Assembly: GCF_013410115.1 (NCBI RefSeq)
Contig: NZ_JACCCV010000002.1
Location: 1,116,001 to 1,180,000 of the forward strand
Direction: 5' to 3'
From: Tunturiibacter gelidiferens
GTDB lineage: Bacteria > Acidobacteriota > Terriglobia > Terriglobales > Acidobacteriaceae
DNA length: 64,000 nucleotides
Notes under the pieces: generated by a model
Told to the model about the DNA's origin: nothing
The model's input: the letters and a program-made list of their open reading frames with translations, nothing else
Database searches by the model: none
Position numbers and translations under genes: made by a program
Shown: piece by piece, positions 46,306 through 55,684 of the stretch
How positions within the stretch are numbered: the first letter of the stretch is position 1
Layout of the letters: the number at the start of each line of letters is the position of its first letter

Positions 46306-48225
46306 CTAGTGAGTCTTCTGTCTGCTGATTTCTGCGGTCTTCTTTACCGTTACCGGCGGATTGAGAAGGCCCGGCACAATGCCTTTCCCCTCCTGAACGG
46401 TGAAAAAACGATCGACACTCGGGAGCGTTAGCTGTTCCACAGTTCCACTCGGCCAGCGAATCTCCACAGAATCCACGGTAGTTGCGTCACCTATCCCAAA
46501 GTGTGGCCGCTGATCGTTGGAAGATTCATAGCTGCCACCGCTCAGTACATCTGCTCGCTGACGCACTCCGTTCGCCACCAGATACACCGTAGCCCCCGCA
46601 GCATCTCGCGGACTCTTCGGCCCTCCGATTAGCTTTAATCCAACCCAGTGGTGATGGTCTGGACTGACATCTCGCATCAACGACGGCACATGATCCATTG
46701 AGTTGATAACGACATCCGTTTTACCGTCGTTGAAAAGGTCGCCGAATGCGGCTCCCCTGCCTGGAATCACCTCCGCCAACCCACTTCCGATCACGGCCGG
46801 CATTACCTCGAACTTCTTTCCCTTGTCTACGTTATGGAATAGCAGCGGACGCTGTGCGTAAGAGGTTCCCCAGTCGTACTTGTCCACCTGAGGATATACG
46901 TGTCCATTGACTAGAAAAATATCTTTCCAGCCGTCGTTGTCGTAATCAATAAACTCGGTCGCCCAGGTGAGAAAAGGATAAGTGATCTCTGCGATCCCCA
47001 TCTCCGGACTAATCTCGGTGAACCCCTGGTCACCTCCGTTTCTGAAGAGCGGCTTATAGTCGTCGGAGAATGTACCCGTGTAGAGGTCGACCAAGCCATT
47101 ATTGAGGTAGTCACCAACAGCCAGGCCCATGCCGGCCTGGTCGCGTCCCTGTTGGTTCAATGCGAAACCAGAGTAGTAGCTTGCGTCTTCAAAGGTCCCA
47201 TCTCCGTTGTTCATATATAGATAGTTCGGCGACGAATCGTTCGTCACGACCAGATCAACCTTGCCGTCATTGTTGATATCGACGAACACTGCCGTAAATC
47301 CGTAGTAGCGCGCCTTATCTGAGACGCCCGCCTTTTCGCTGACGTCAGTAAAGGTCCCATCCCCGTTGTTGTGAAATAGATGATCGGCCTCTCCCTCAAG
47401 TCCACGCGGACCGCACAGGGTGTTTACACCCCGAAACTGGCAGTAACTTAGCCCGACTGTTTCGGAGCCGGGATCAGGCGGATGGTTCACGTCATAGTGA
47501 ACATACCCGGGAACGAAGAGGTCGAGTCGGCCATCTCCGTCGTAGTCTCCAAACGTGGCACCGGTAGACCAGTTCCCCAACGTTACGCCCGCCTTCTCTG
47601 CCACGTCAGTAAAGGTTCCATCGTGGTTATTGTGATAGAGCCGGTTCTTGCCGAAGTTGGAGACATAGATATCCGGCCAGCCGTCGTTGTCGTAATCTCC
47701 AACTGCGACGCCGTAACCCCAACGATCGTTGGCAACTCCGGCCTTGGCAGCAACATCGGTAAACGTTCCGTCGTGGTTATTGTGAAACAGTGCTGCATGA
47801 GGTGGATCAGCAGTACCCTTCAAAGCGTCGTAGGTGGAGCCGTTTACCAGGTAGATATCGAGCCAGCCATCATTGTCATAGTCCAGTAAGGCTACCCCCG
47901 ATCCAGGCGCTTCCAAAATGTACCTCTTTTCCGGCGTGCCCATCACGTGATGCCACCCTGTCAGGCCGGCTTGTTTGGCGACATCTTTGAAGATCACTGG
48001 GCCGTCGTTAACAAACCCGCCAGCGGTGATTGGACGCAACTCTGAATCCTTTACCGCAGCAAACACACCTGCTGTCGCAGACCCGCCATGTGGGACAGTC
48101 GGGACGGGCTGGTCTTGAGTCGAACCCGCGCCAGCCTTACCTGTTTCCTGTGCCGCCCCGAGTGCGCCCGCGAAGAGCTCGCCTATCAAAGCGATCGTTA
48201 GGATCGTTTTTTGAAGGTGTTTCAT
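46306..48225 (-). CDS. CRTAC1 family exported protein (FG-GAP/VCBS repeats and ASPIC/UnbV domain)
   Basis: A protein of 639 residues with signal peptide (KTILTIALIGELFAGALGAA). At least seven FG-GAP-like calcium-binding repeats form a propeller, each with D-x-D/N-x-D-G: DYDNDGWLDIYLVNG, DYDNDGWPDIYVSNFG, DYDGDGRLDLFVPG, DINNDGKVDLVVTND, YDNDGWKDIFLVNG, LFNDGKTDVVINS. The C-terminus is an ASPIC/UnbV domain (RDAAGATVYLVANGVRQRAD, HFGIGDATTVDSVEIRWPSG). Such proteins are common in acidobacterial and planctomycete envelopes with unknown function. It heads the unit CRTAC1 - cytochrome - small protein - TPR. Confidence 0.93.
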   Translation of the reverse strand: MKHLQKTILTIALIGELFAGALGAAQETGKAGAGSTQDQPVPTVPHGGSATAGVFAAVKDSELRPITAGGFVNDGPVIFKDVAKQAGLTGWHHVMGTPEKRYILEAPGSGVALLDYDNDGWLDIYLVNGSTYDALKGTADPPHAALFHNNHDGTFTDVAAKAGVANDRWGYGVAVGDYDNDGWPDIYVSNFGKNRLYHNNHDGTFTDVAEKAGVTLGNWSTGATFGDYDGDGRLDLFVPGYVHYDVNHPPDPGSETVGLSYCQFRGVNTLCGPRGLEGEADHLFHNNGDGTFTDVSEKAGVSDKARYYGFTAVFVDINNDGKVDLVVTNDSSPNYLYMNNGDGTFEDASYYSGFALNQQGRDQAGMGLAVGDYLNNGLVDLYTGTFSDDYKPLFRNGGDQGFTEISPEMGIAEITYPFLTWATEFIDYDNDGWKDIFLVNGHVYPQVDKYDWGTSYAQRPLLFHNVDKGKKFEVMPAVIGSGLAEVIPGRGAAFGDLFNDGKTDVVINSMDHVPSLMRDVSPDHHHWVGLKLIGGPKSPRDAAGATVYLVANGVRQRADVLSGGSYESSNDQRPHFGIGDATTVDSVEIRWPSGTVEQLTLPSVDRFFTVQEGKGIVPGLLNPPVTVKKTAEISRQKTH

Positions 48226-48474
48226 AACCTCTTTATTCTCATCCGTTAACTTTCAAGCGCGGGGTTCGAAGCTTAAGCGAGAAGAAACATTCACGAAACC
48301 CGGCATGCTCCGTCCCGCGAGAGCACATAGTCCCAGAAGGATTGCCAATAAGCGCGTGATCTTGCCCCTTTGCTGGCGATTAAGTCGTCGCCCCAGCATC
48401 ATCGTTCTTGTAAGTGCTCGTGTCTATCACTATTTCGACCAAGCATTATGGGGCAACGCGTCTTGCCGATCGCG

Positions 48475-49488
48475 CTAATACTTTGCCTCCCCGGTATTGA
48501 TATCGATCGTCCACGGCCTGGGCTCGGGAAGTAGAAGCTGACCTCCATCAATTTGCAGAGGCATCCAGAGGTAGCGCGAGTCCCATAACTCTTTTGGCTT
48601 CCACTGATCGGCCATGAAGATGACCGAGGTGGTCTTCGTGCCTATGATCCTGAGCAGCGTGGAGGATTGCGAGTTATAGGTTTTGAGCGCTGGAGGAGCG
48701 ATGTTTTTGAACTCTGTCCATGGACCTTCGAGACTGGTGGCGGTGGCGTAGACGTTGGGGTTCGGACTCCATCCCGTGAGATGCGAACCGATGACGTAGT
48801 ACAGCCCCTTATAGTGGACCACGGCGCCGCCTTCGAGCGGAGCGGGGACGAGACTCATCTGCTTCTCGACGTTGAGGTAGTCGGGAGAGAGGCGGGCGAT
48901 GACAAATCCTTTGGTGGGGCGGCTTTCGAAGATGAGGTAAGCTGTGCCGTCGTCGTCGATGAACTGACCTATGTCGCGACTTTCCAAGCCGAGAGGGCGA
49001 AAGCTTTTGAGGTAGCGATAGTTCCCGTCGACTGTATCGCTGATGGCGATTCCGACGCGAGCGAGTTTGTAGGTGCCGTCGTCGACGTGGGCGTAAAGGA
49101 CATACTTCTTTGTCGCGGCGTTGTAGAAGACCTTGGGGCGTTCGATGAGCCACCCTGGGCCGAAGTTTTCAGGATCGGAGAGCTTGAGAACCTGGTCGCG
49201 GAAGGTCCAGTGTTCGAGATCTTTCGACGCGTAACAGCTGACGTAGCGCTTATTCGGATCGAGACCCTGGGAGCGATCCTCCCCAAACCAGAAGAAGGTG
49301 TCGTCGACCTTTAGGATGCCGCCGCCATGAGCCTGAATCTGCTGGCCGCGATTGTCGAACCAGACGGCTCCGGGTGTTATGGCCCCGGAGACGTTGCCTG
49401 GGCGCAGAAGGAGCAGCCAGGCGAGACAGCAACAGGCAGCGAGACGCGACAATGCTGAATGTGATTTTTCTGTCAGCAGAGCCACCAA
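48475..49488 (-). CDS. Exported glycoside hydrolase family 43-like protein
   Basis: A protein of 337 residues with signal peptide (SRLAACCCLAWLLLLRPGNVSGA) and the five-bladed GH43/GH117-like propeller. Typical blade segments are VWFDNRGQQIQAHGGGILKV, FFWFGEDRSQG, IERPKVFYNAATKKYVLY, ESRDIGQFIDDDGTAYLIFES and EGGAVVHYKGLYYVIGSHLTG. The HGGGI/FWFGE start is like the subfamily with exo-beta-1,3-galactanases (GH43_24), so galactan side chains are a possible substrate; this is inference. The first codon is TTG 49488 (or GTG 49485), with AAAGG upstream. It lies downstream of hppD on the same strand, probably by chance. Confidence 0.8.
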   Translation of the reverse strand: MVALLTEKSHSALSRLAACCCLAWLLLLRPGNVSGAITPGAVWFDNRGQQIQAHGGGILKVDDTFFWFGEDRSQGLDPNKRYVSCYASKDLEHWTFRDQVLKLSDPENFGPGWLIERPKVFYNAATKKYVLYAHVDDGTYKLARVGIAISDTVDGNYRYLKSFRPLGLESRDIGQFIDDDGTAYLIFESRPTKGFVIARLSPDYLNVEKQMSLVPAPLEGGAVVHYKGLYYVIGSHLTGWSPNPNVYATATSLEGPWTEFKNIAPPALKTYNSQSSTLLRIIGTKTTSVIFMADQWKPKELWDSRYLWMPLQIDGGQLLLPEPRPWTIDINTGEAKY

Positions 49489-49565
49489 GTCTACCTTTCG
49501 TTCGACCTGCCTGCGATGAAGTTGGCGTGAGGCGGCCTGGTTAGTTGCCGCGTCGCTCCTGTTGT

Positions 49566-50699
49566 CTACAGATTTCCGCGCAACTCCTGCTCTCTCTCGA
49601 TGGCTTCGAAGAGAGCCTTGAAGTTTCCTTTGCCGAAGCTGCGGCTTCCCTTGCGCTGAATGATCTCGTAGAAGACTGTGGGGCGGTCTTCGACAGGCTT
49701 GGTGAAGATCTGGAGCATATAGCCTTCGTTGTCGCGGTCGACGAGGATGCCCAGTTTTTCTAGCTCTTCGATGGGCTCGTCGATCTTACCGATGCGCGTC
49801 TGCAGCTCCGTGTAGTAGGAGTGGGGGACGGTGAGGAAGTCGACGCCTTGTTGCTTCATCGCGGCGACTGTGGCGAGGATGTCGTTGGTGGCGAGAGCCA
49901 TGTGCTGGACGCCCGGGCCCTGGTAGAAGTCGAGGTACTCCTCGATCTGGGACTTTCGGCGGCCTTCGGCGGGTTCGTTGATGGGGAATTTGACGTAGCC
50001 GTTGCCGTTGGCCATCACCTTAGACATGAGGGCGGAGTACTCGGTGGAGATGTCGTTGTCGTCGAAGTGCTGGTAGAGACCAAAACCCATGACGTCGCGG
50101 TAGAAGTCGACCCATTGATTCATGGAGTTCCAGCCGACGTTGCCGACGATGTGGTCGATGTGAAGGAGGCCAACGGGGCGGGCGATGTTGTCATTGGAGA
50201 CGGCCTGATACCCGGGGAGGAAGGGACCGCTATAGTGGGTGCGCTCGACGAAGGTGTGAATGGTGTCGCCGTAGGCGGCGATGCTGGCGGTGGTGACGCT
50301 GCCGCCGGCGTCCTTCGCGTCGGTGGGTGCCTGGATGCTGCGCGCTCCGCGACTGGTGGTTTCGAGCCAGGACTGGCGGGCGTTATCGACCCAGAGGGCG
50401 ATCGAGTGGACGCCGTCGCCGTGCTTGTCGACGTGGCGGGAGATATCGGAGTCTGTGCGAAGGGTAGTCGTGAGGACAAAACGCACCTTGCCTTGCTGGA
50501 GGACGTAGCTGGCGCGGTCACGCTGACCGGTCTCGGGGCCGGAGTAGGCGACGAGCGACATGCCGAAGGCGGCGCGGTAAAAATAAGCGGCCTGACGAGC
50601 GTTGCCGACGTAAAACTCGACGTGGTCGGTTCCCTTGAGGGGGAGAAAGTCGGTGGTGGCTGATTCTTGTTGGGGATGGGTCGGGGCGTGTGTTGCCAT
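49566..50699 (-). CDS. hppD: 4-hydroxyphenylpyruvate dioxygenase
   Basis: The enzyme converts 4-hydroxyphenylpyruvate to homogentisate, the substrate of HmgA. It has 377 residues, two glyoxalase-like halves and the Fe(II) ligands of the C-terminal half: His in LLHIDHIVGNV, His in GVQHMALATNDI and Glu in PTVFYEIIQRKG. Other marks are GTDHVEFYVGNARQAAYFYR and the C-terminal GSRSFGKGNFKALFEAIE. I chose ATG 50699, which lies behind GGAGACC; the frame upstream (to 50759) has no family sequence. It follows fahA by 84 bp on the same strand and is probably in one transcript with it. Confidence 0.97.
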   Translation of the reverse strand: MATHAPTHPQQESATTDFLPLKGTDHVEFYVGNARQAAYFYRAAFGMSLVAYSGPETGQRDRASYVLQQGKVRFVLTTTLRTDSDISRHVDKHGDGVHSIALWVDNARQSWLETTSRGARSIQAPTDAKDAGGSVTTASIAAYGDTIHTFVERTHYSGPFLPGYQAVSNDNIARPVGLLHIDHIVGNVGWNSMNQWVDFYRDVMGFGLYQHFDDNDISTEYSALMSKVMANGNGYVKFPINEPAEGRRKSQIEEYLDFYQGPGVQHMALATNDILATVAAMKQQGVDFLTVPHSYYTELQTRIGKIDEPIEELEKLGILVDRDNEGYMLQIFTKPVEDRPTVFYEIIQRKGSRSFGKGNFKALFEAIEREQELRGNL

Positions 50700-50783
50700 G
50701 AGGAGGTCTCCGATGCGGCGGGCGTGGGTAGCCCGCGGCGCAAGATGAGGATAGTTCACTTGGGTTGGAGTTGGCTAGGGCGG

Positions 50784-52085
50784 TCAGGTGCGGGCTGAGT
50801 GGATGGTGGCGCGGCACTCGCCTAGTCCGATGCGGGGATGGCCTGGCGATTCGCAGGAGCCGCGAAGGATGATCTCGTCGCCGTCTTCGAGGAAGGTGCG
50901 GGTTTCGGCTGTCGGGAGAAGGATGGGTTGGGCGCCGTTGCGGGTGAGCTCGAGGAGACAGCCGGCGGAGGCTTCGGCGGGGCCGGAGATCGTTCCGGTG
51001 GCGAGGATGTCGCCTGCCTGGAGGTTGCAGCCGTTGCTCGTGTGGTGAGTGGTCAGTTGGGCGGGGGTCCAGTAAAGGTCCTGGGCGTTGGATTGGCTGA
51101 GCGGGAAAGGTTCAAGTTTATTAGCTTTCATGGTTGCGGTTAGGAGAAAGACTTCAAGTGCTACATCCAATCCTCCGGACTTCTGGTCTGCGGCGGAGTG
51201 GAGATAGGAAAGAGGTTTCGGATCGGTGGCCAAGCGACGGGCCGCGGGGACTCGGAAGGGTTCCAGTGCGGCGATTGGGGTGACCCAGGGGGAGACGGTG
51301 GTAGCGAAGTTTTTGGCCAGAAAGGGGCCGAGAGGCTGGTACTCCCAGGACTGGATGTCGCGGGCCGACCAGTCGTTGAGGAGGCTGATGCCGAAGAGGT
51401 GATCGGCTGCATCGGAGATGGGGACAGGGGTGCCCTGAGTACTGGGCTTCCCTATGTAAAGCGCCAGTTCCAATTCGTAGTCCAGCTTGCTGGTGGAAAT
51501 GAAATTGGGTTGGATTTCTCCGGCGGACGGGCGGGTTTGGCCGATGGGTCGGACGATGGGTTCGCCGCTCACCAGGATGGAAGAGGCCCGCCCGTGATAG
51601 CCGATAGGAATGTGCTTGTAGTTGGGGAGGAGAGGCTGGTCGGGGCGGAAAAGCTGACCGACACGGGTGGCGTGGTGGATGGAGGCGTAGAAGTCGGTGT
51701 AGTTGGGGATGTGGACCGGTTTTTGGAAGGTTGATCCGGCGATGGAGTGTAGCGCGGCTTCGACTTTTTCCTTGTGCTCGGATTTTACGTCGGCGTGGAG
51801 AAGAGTGGTGAGGGTTTTGCGGAGGAGAGCCCAGGATTGAGAGCCCTGAGACATGAGCAGGTTGAGGGTGGGAGCCTGGCAGGCTTCCGTGAGGGTGGCG
51901 GGAAGCAGGCCTGATGCGGCACAGGCGTGAAGATCGAGGAGGTGGGCTCCAATGGCGACGCAGAGATGTTGCTGGTCCTCGACCGCGAAAGCGCCGTAGG
52001 GGAGATGAGTGAGCGGAAAGTCGGTGGTGGGGTGGTTGGCGTCGGGAAGCCAGCTCTTGTGAGCCGCAATGCTTTGTTTTGCCAT
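50784..52085 (-). CDS. fahA: Fumarylacetoacetase
   Basis: The last enzyme of tyrosine breakdown: it cuts fumarylacetoacetate to fumarate and acetoacetate. It has 433 residues with the N-terminal SH3-like domain (LTHLPYGAFAV) and the catalytic barrel. Visible elements are IPNYTDFYASIHHATRVG, with the metal-ligand Asp and the catalytic His, RPIGQTRPS, LDYELELALYIGKP, LLNDWSARDIQSWEYQPLGP and the closing ILRGSCESPGHPRIGLGECRA. The ATG 52085 begins MAKQSIAAH; the longer frame by seven codons is less likely. It heads the fahA-hppD unit. Its 5' flank is the palindromic repeat at 52127-52329. Maleylacetoacetate isomerase is not in the window. Confidence 0.97.
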   Translation of the reverse strand: MAKQSIAAHKSWLPDANHPTTDFPLTHLPYGAFAVEDQQHLCVAIGAHLLDLHACAASGLLPATLTEACQAPTLNLLMSQGSQSWALLRKTLTTLLHADVKSEHKEKVEAALHSIAGSTFQKPVHIPNYTDFYASIHHATRVGQLFRPDQPLLPNYKHIPIGYHGRASSILVSGEPIVRPIGQTRPSAGEIQPNFISTSKLDYELELALYIGKPSTQGTPVPISDAADHLFGISLLNDWSARDIQSWEYQPLGPFLAKNFATTVSPWVTPIAALEPFRVPAARRLATDPKPLSYLHSAADQKSGGLDVALEVFLLTATMKANKLEPFPLSQSNAQDLYWTPAQLTTHHTSNGCNLQAGDILATGTISGPAEASAGCLLELTRNGAQPILLPTAETRTFLEDGDEIILRGSCESPGHPRIGLGECRATIHSART

Positions 52086-52126
52086 GGAGCATGATAGCCG
52101 ACCCAAGAGGGCTGAGCGTTTCTGGA

Positions 52127-52329
52127 GATCTTGTCCTGCCGGACGGGCGCCCTGCGCGGGCAGCGGTCACTTCGTGACTTGTAGTTGCTTCGCGGGGTGC
52201 TCCCGTTGGTCGCAAGCTAGTGCCCGTGCCGTCCAGCGGGAGGACCGTGGATATTCTTCCTGCCTGGAACGGTACACACGTCACACGAACTGACCGCCGC
52301 CGCGCAGGGCTCCCGTCCGGCAGGACATC
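52127..52329. repeat. 203-bp palindromic intergenic element (copy B)
   Basis: The left arm starts GATCTTGTCCTGCCGGACGG and continues to ACTTGT at 52182; the right arm at 52279-52329 is its reverse complement with few mismatches (CCCGTCCGGCAGGACATC). An inner pair around 52196-52213 and 52231-52250 (CTCCCGTTGGTC against CAGCGGGAGGACC) extends the palindrome almost to the centre. It encodes nothing recognisable. A half copy lies after hmgA at 680-784. It resembles a miniature inverted-repeat element. Confidence 0.8.
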
Positions 52330-52333
52330 GCTC

Positions 52334-55300
52334 CTATTTAGCGGGTAGTTCCGTGTTTGGGGCTACGGCTTTTTTGCGCGAGTACTTGACGAGGATAGTC
52401 TTCAGGATGACGTAGAGGACCGGGATGAAGAAGAGGTTGAGCACGGTAGAGAGCACCATGCCGCCAACGATGGCTGTGCCGACGGAGTGACGGCCGTAGG
52501 CTCCGGCTCCAGTGGCGAAAAAGAGAGGACCGACGCCGAGAATGAAGGCGATGGAGGTCATCAGGATGGGTCGGAGGCGGAGTTCTGCGGCCTCGATGGC
52601 GGCGTCGATGATCGAGCGGCCCTGCTCGAGGAGTTGCTCGGCGAACTCGACGATGAGGATCGAGTTTTTGGCTGAGAGGCCGATGAGCATGACCAGGCCG
52701 ATCTGGACGTAGACGTCGTCGACCAGGCCGCGGAGAGAGACGAGAGAGAGAGCGCCGAGGATCGCCATAGGAACGGCAAGGAGGATGATGAACGGCAGCG
52801 CAAAGGACTCGTACTGGGCCGAGAGGGTGAGGTAGACGACCAGCAGGCCAAGGCCGAAGATGATGATGGCCTTGCCGGCGGACTCAACTTCTTCAAGCGC
52901 GAGGCCGGTCCAGGAGTAGGTCATGCCCTGAAGCTTGTTCTTCTGGAAGAGCTTGACCATGGCGTCGTTGCCTTGACCCGAGCTAGTTCCGGGGGCGGGC
53001 GAGCCGTCGATCTCGGCCGAGCGGAAGAGGTTGTAGTGGTTGATGACCTGTGGGCCCGAGATCTGAGTGACAGTGGCGAGGTTGTCGAGCGGGATCATCT
53101 GGTTGGTGTTGGAGCGAACGTAGTACTGGCGGAGATCCTGCGCGTTGCGGCGGAACTGCTCGTCGGCCTGAACGTAGACGCGGTAGGAGCGGTTGTTGAA
53201 GTTGAAGTCGTTGATGTAGCTGGAGCCCATGAAGGTGCCGAGGGCGGCGGTGATCTGGGCGAAGGGGACGCCGATGGTCTCGGCCTTCTGCCGATCGATG
53301 ATGACCTGAAGTTGCGGATCGTTCGAAGTGAACTGCGTGTTCATCGCGGTGAGGCCAGAGCCAGGGGCGCTGCCTTGCGCGACTAGTGTGTGGGCTACGC
53401 GGGAGATATCGTCGAAGGAGTTGCGGCCACCGTCCTGCAGGATGAACTGGAAGCCACCGACGGTGCCGAGGCCAGCGACGGCGGGTGGTTCGGCTGCGAA
53501 GGCGATACCGCCGGGGACGCCGAAGAGCTTGGGTCCTACGTCGAGGACGATGTTGTGAGCGGTAAACTTGGGTCCCATCTTGGTGCGGTCGTTGATGGGC
53601 TTAAGCGGTGCGAAGATGAGGCCGGAGTTTGGCGAGCTGCCGCCGGCGAGCGAGAAACCCATGACGGAGAAGGTGCCGAAGACGCCGTCGTTCTTGCGTA
53701 CGAGATCAGCTACGCGGTCGGCGAACTCGCCGGTATAGCTAAGCGAGGCTCCCGGGGGCGTCTGCACGATGATGAGGAAGTAGGACTGGTCTTCCTGCGG
53801 GATGAAGGCAGTGGGCACGTAGTTGTACATGAACGCCGTGGCTGCGAGAGCTCCGACGAAGAACAAAAGCATGACGTAGCGAATGCGCACGACGAAGGTG
53901 ACGATGCGCGCATAAGTCCGAATGACCCACTGGATGACGGCTTCGATGGGGTTCAGGAGCAGCCCCATGATGCCGGTCTTTTTTTGTTCCGGACGCAGGA
54001 GGATGGCGGCGAGGGCCGGCGAGAGGGTGAGGGCGTTGAAGGCTGAGATCGCAATGGAGAAGGCGATGGTAAGCGAGAACTGTTTATAGAGAATGCCGGT
54101 GGTGCCGGGAAAGAAGCTGACTGGGATGAAGACGGAGATGAGGACGAGCGAGGTGGCGATGACGGCGCTGGTGACCTCGGCCATGGCGATGCTGGTGGCC
54201 TTGTGGGGATCGGAGGAGGTCTGCTGCATGCCTTTGCCAACCTTCTCCTGCGCGAGAGTGTCGGGGGCGTAGGGGTCGGGTTCGCTGAGTTCGTGGCGCT
54301 CCGGGATGATGGAGTGGCCGGAGAGGTGGCGCTGCACGTTTTCGATCACGACGATGGCGTCGTCGACGACTAGACCTGTAGCGAGAGTGATGCCGAAGAG
54401 GGTGAGGGAGTTGATGCTGAAGCCGAAGATCTTGATGAAGGCGAAGGTGCCGATGAGCGAGACCGGGATGGTGACGGCGGGGATGATGGTGGCGCGCCAG
54501 TCCTGCAGGAAGAGGAAGATCACGATGATGACGATGACGATCGCTTCACCGATGGTGGTGACGACCTCGTTGACCGACTCGCCGATGACAAGGGTGGTGT
54601 CGACTGCGATGATGCCCTTCATGCCAGGGGGGAAGTTTTTCTGGAGCTCTGCGAGGACGGCGCGGCACTTCTTGTCGACGTCGAGGGCGTTGGCGTTGGA
54701 GAGCTGCTGGACGCCGACACCGATGGCATCTCCGCCGGAGTATTTGAGGGCTGTGCTGTAGGTTTCGGCGCCTAGCTCCGCGCGGCCGATATCTTTGAAC
54801 AGAACAACGCCGCCGGCGGTGGGATTGTTTTTGATGACGATGTTTTCGAACTGTTTCGGGTCGTCAAAGCGGCCGATGACTCGAACCGCCATCTGGAAGA
54901 CCTGCTTGGGATCGGAGGGAGGTTGCCCGAGTTGTCCGGCGGGCACTTCTACGTTCTGCCCTGCGAGGGCATTGGTGACATCGAGTGCGGTGAGACCGCG
55001 GGCCGCGAGCCGGTTGGGATCAAGCCAAAGGCGCATGGCGTACTTGCGCTCGCCGAAGATGATGACGGCACCGACGCCGGGGACGCGCTTGAGTGCATCC
55101 GAGACATAGACGTCGAGGTAGTTGGAGATGAAGGCCGGGGAGAGGGAGTGGTCGGGAGAGATGAAGCCGGCGGCGAAGATGAAGTTCGAGCTCGCCTTGG
55201 TGATGCTGATACCGGTGTTGTTGACGGTGGCGGGGAGACGGCCTTGAACGGTGGCAACGCGATTCTGTACGTCAACAGCGGCTATGTCGAGGTTATAGCC

Positions 55301-55591
55301 AGTCTGGAAGGTGACGATGATAGAAGAGGTGCCATCGTTGGAGCTGGTGGAGCTCATGTACCGCATACCTTCAACGCCGTTGATGGCCTGCTCGAGGATG
55401 ATGGTGACGGCGGACTCGACGTCTTTGGAGTTGGCGCCGATGTAGTTGCTGGAGACGATGACCTGAGGCGGCGCGAGATCCGGATAGAGCGAGATCGGAA
55501 GGCTCGGAATGCAGACCGCGCCCGCGAGCACGATGAGGAGCGCACAGACCGTGGCGAAGATCGGACGACGAATAAAAAAGTCTACGAACAA
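52334..55591 (-). CDS. RND-family (HAE1/AcrB-type) efflux transporter
   Basis: An inner-membrane multidrug pump subunit of 1085 residues. It begins MFVDFFIRRPIFATVCALLI, typical of AcrB/MexB relatives. The proton-relay Asp pair is present in GLVVDDAIVVIENV (TM4) and the Lys in LIGLSAKNSILIVEFA (TM10). Porter-domain segments include VGAVIIFGERKYAMRLWLDP and SYINDFNFNNRSYRVYVQAD. The first TM block, two large periplasmic loops and the second TM block are complete. It lies 94 bp after the adaptor gene on the same strand. No outer-membrane factor gene is nearby, so it must use one encoded elsewhere. Substrates cannot be predicted. Confidence 0.95.
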   Translation of the reverse strand: MFVDFFIRRPIFATVCALLIVLAGAVCIPSLPISLYPDLAPPQVIVSSNYIGANSKDVESAVTIILEQAINGVEGMRYMSSTSSNDGTSSIIVTFQTGYNLDIAAVDVQNRVATVQGRLPATVNNTGISITKASSNFIFAAGFISPDHSLSPAFISNYLDVYVSDALKRVPGVGAVIIFGERKYAMRLWLDPNRLAARGLTALDVTNALAGQNVEVPAGQLGQPPSDPKQVFQMAVRVIGRFDDPKQFENIVIKNNPTAGGVVLFKDIGRAELGAETYSTALKYSGGDAIGVGVQQLSNANALDVDKKCRAVLAELQKNFPPGMKGIIAVDTTLVIGESVNEVVTTIGEAIVIVIIVIFLFLQDWRATIIPAVTIPVSLIGTFAFIKIFGFSINSLTLFGITLATGLVVDDAIVVIENVQRHLSGHSIIPERHELSEPDPYAPDTLAQEKVGKGMQQTSSDPHKATSIAMAEVTSAVIATSLVLISVFIPVSFFPGTTGILYKQFSLTIAFSIAISAFNALTLSPALAAILLRPEQKKTGIMGLLLNPIEAVIQWVIRTYARIVTFVVRIRYVMLLFFVGALAATAFMYNYVPTAFIPQEDQSYFLIIVQTPPGASLSYTGEFADRVADLVRKNDGVFGTFSVMGFSLAGGSSPNSGLIFAPLKPINDRTKMGPKFTAHNIVLDVGPKLFGVPGGIAFAAEPPAVAGLGTVGGFQFILQDGGRNSFDDISRVAHTLVAQGSAPGSGLTAMNTQFTSNDPQLQVIIDRQKAETIGVPFAQITAALGTFMGSSYINDFNFNNRSYRVYVQADEQFRRNAQDLRQYYVRSNTNQMIPLDNLATVTQISGPQVINHYNLFRSAEIDGSPAPGTSSGQGNDAMVKLFQKNKLQGMTYSWTGLALEEVESAGKAIIIFGLGLLVVYLTLSAQYESFALPFIILLAVPMAILGALSLVSLRGLVDDVYVQIGLVMLIGLSAKNSILIVEFAEQLLEQGRSIIDAAIEAAELRLRPILMTSIAFILGVGPLFFATGAGAYGRHSVGTAIVGGMVLSTVLNLFFIPVLYVILKTILVKYSRKKAVAPNTELPAK

Positions 55592-55684
55592 GGCTGACCT
55601 CTAACCGGAGCGGCTGGCCCCGGGGTGGAGCGTGAGACTGTGCGGAGTCAGGATGAAGTCCGCAGGGATCGATGAATCAGTTGA

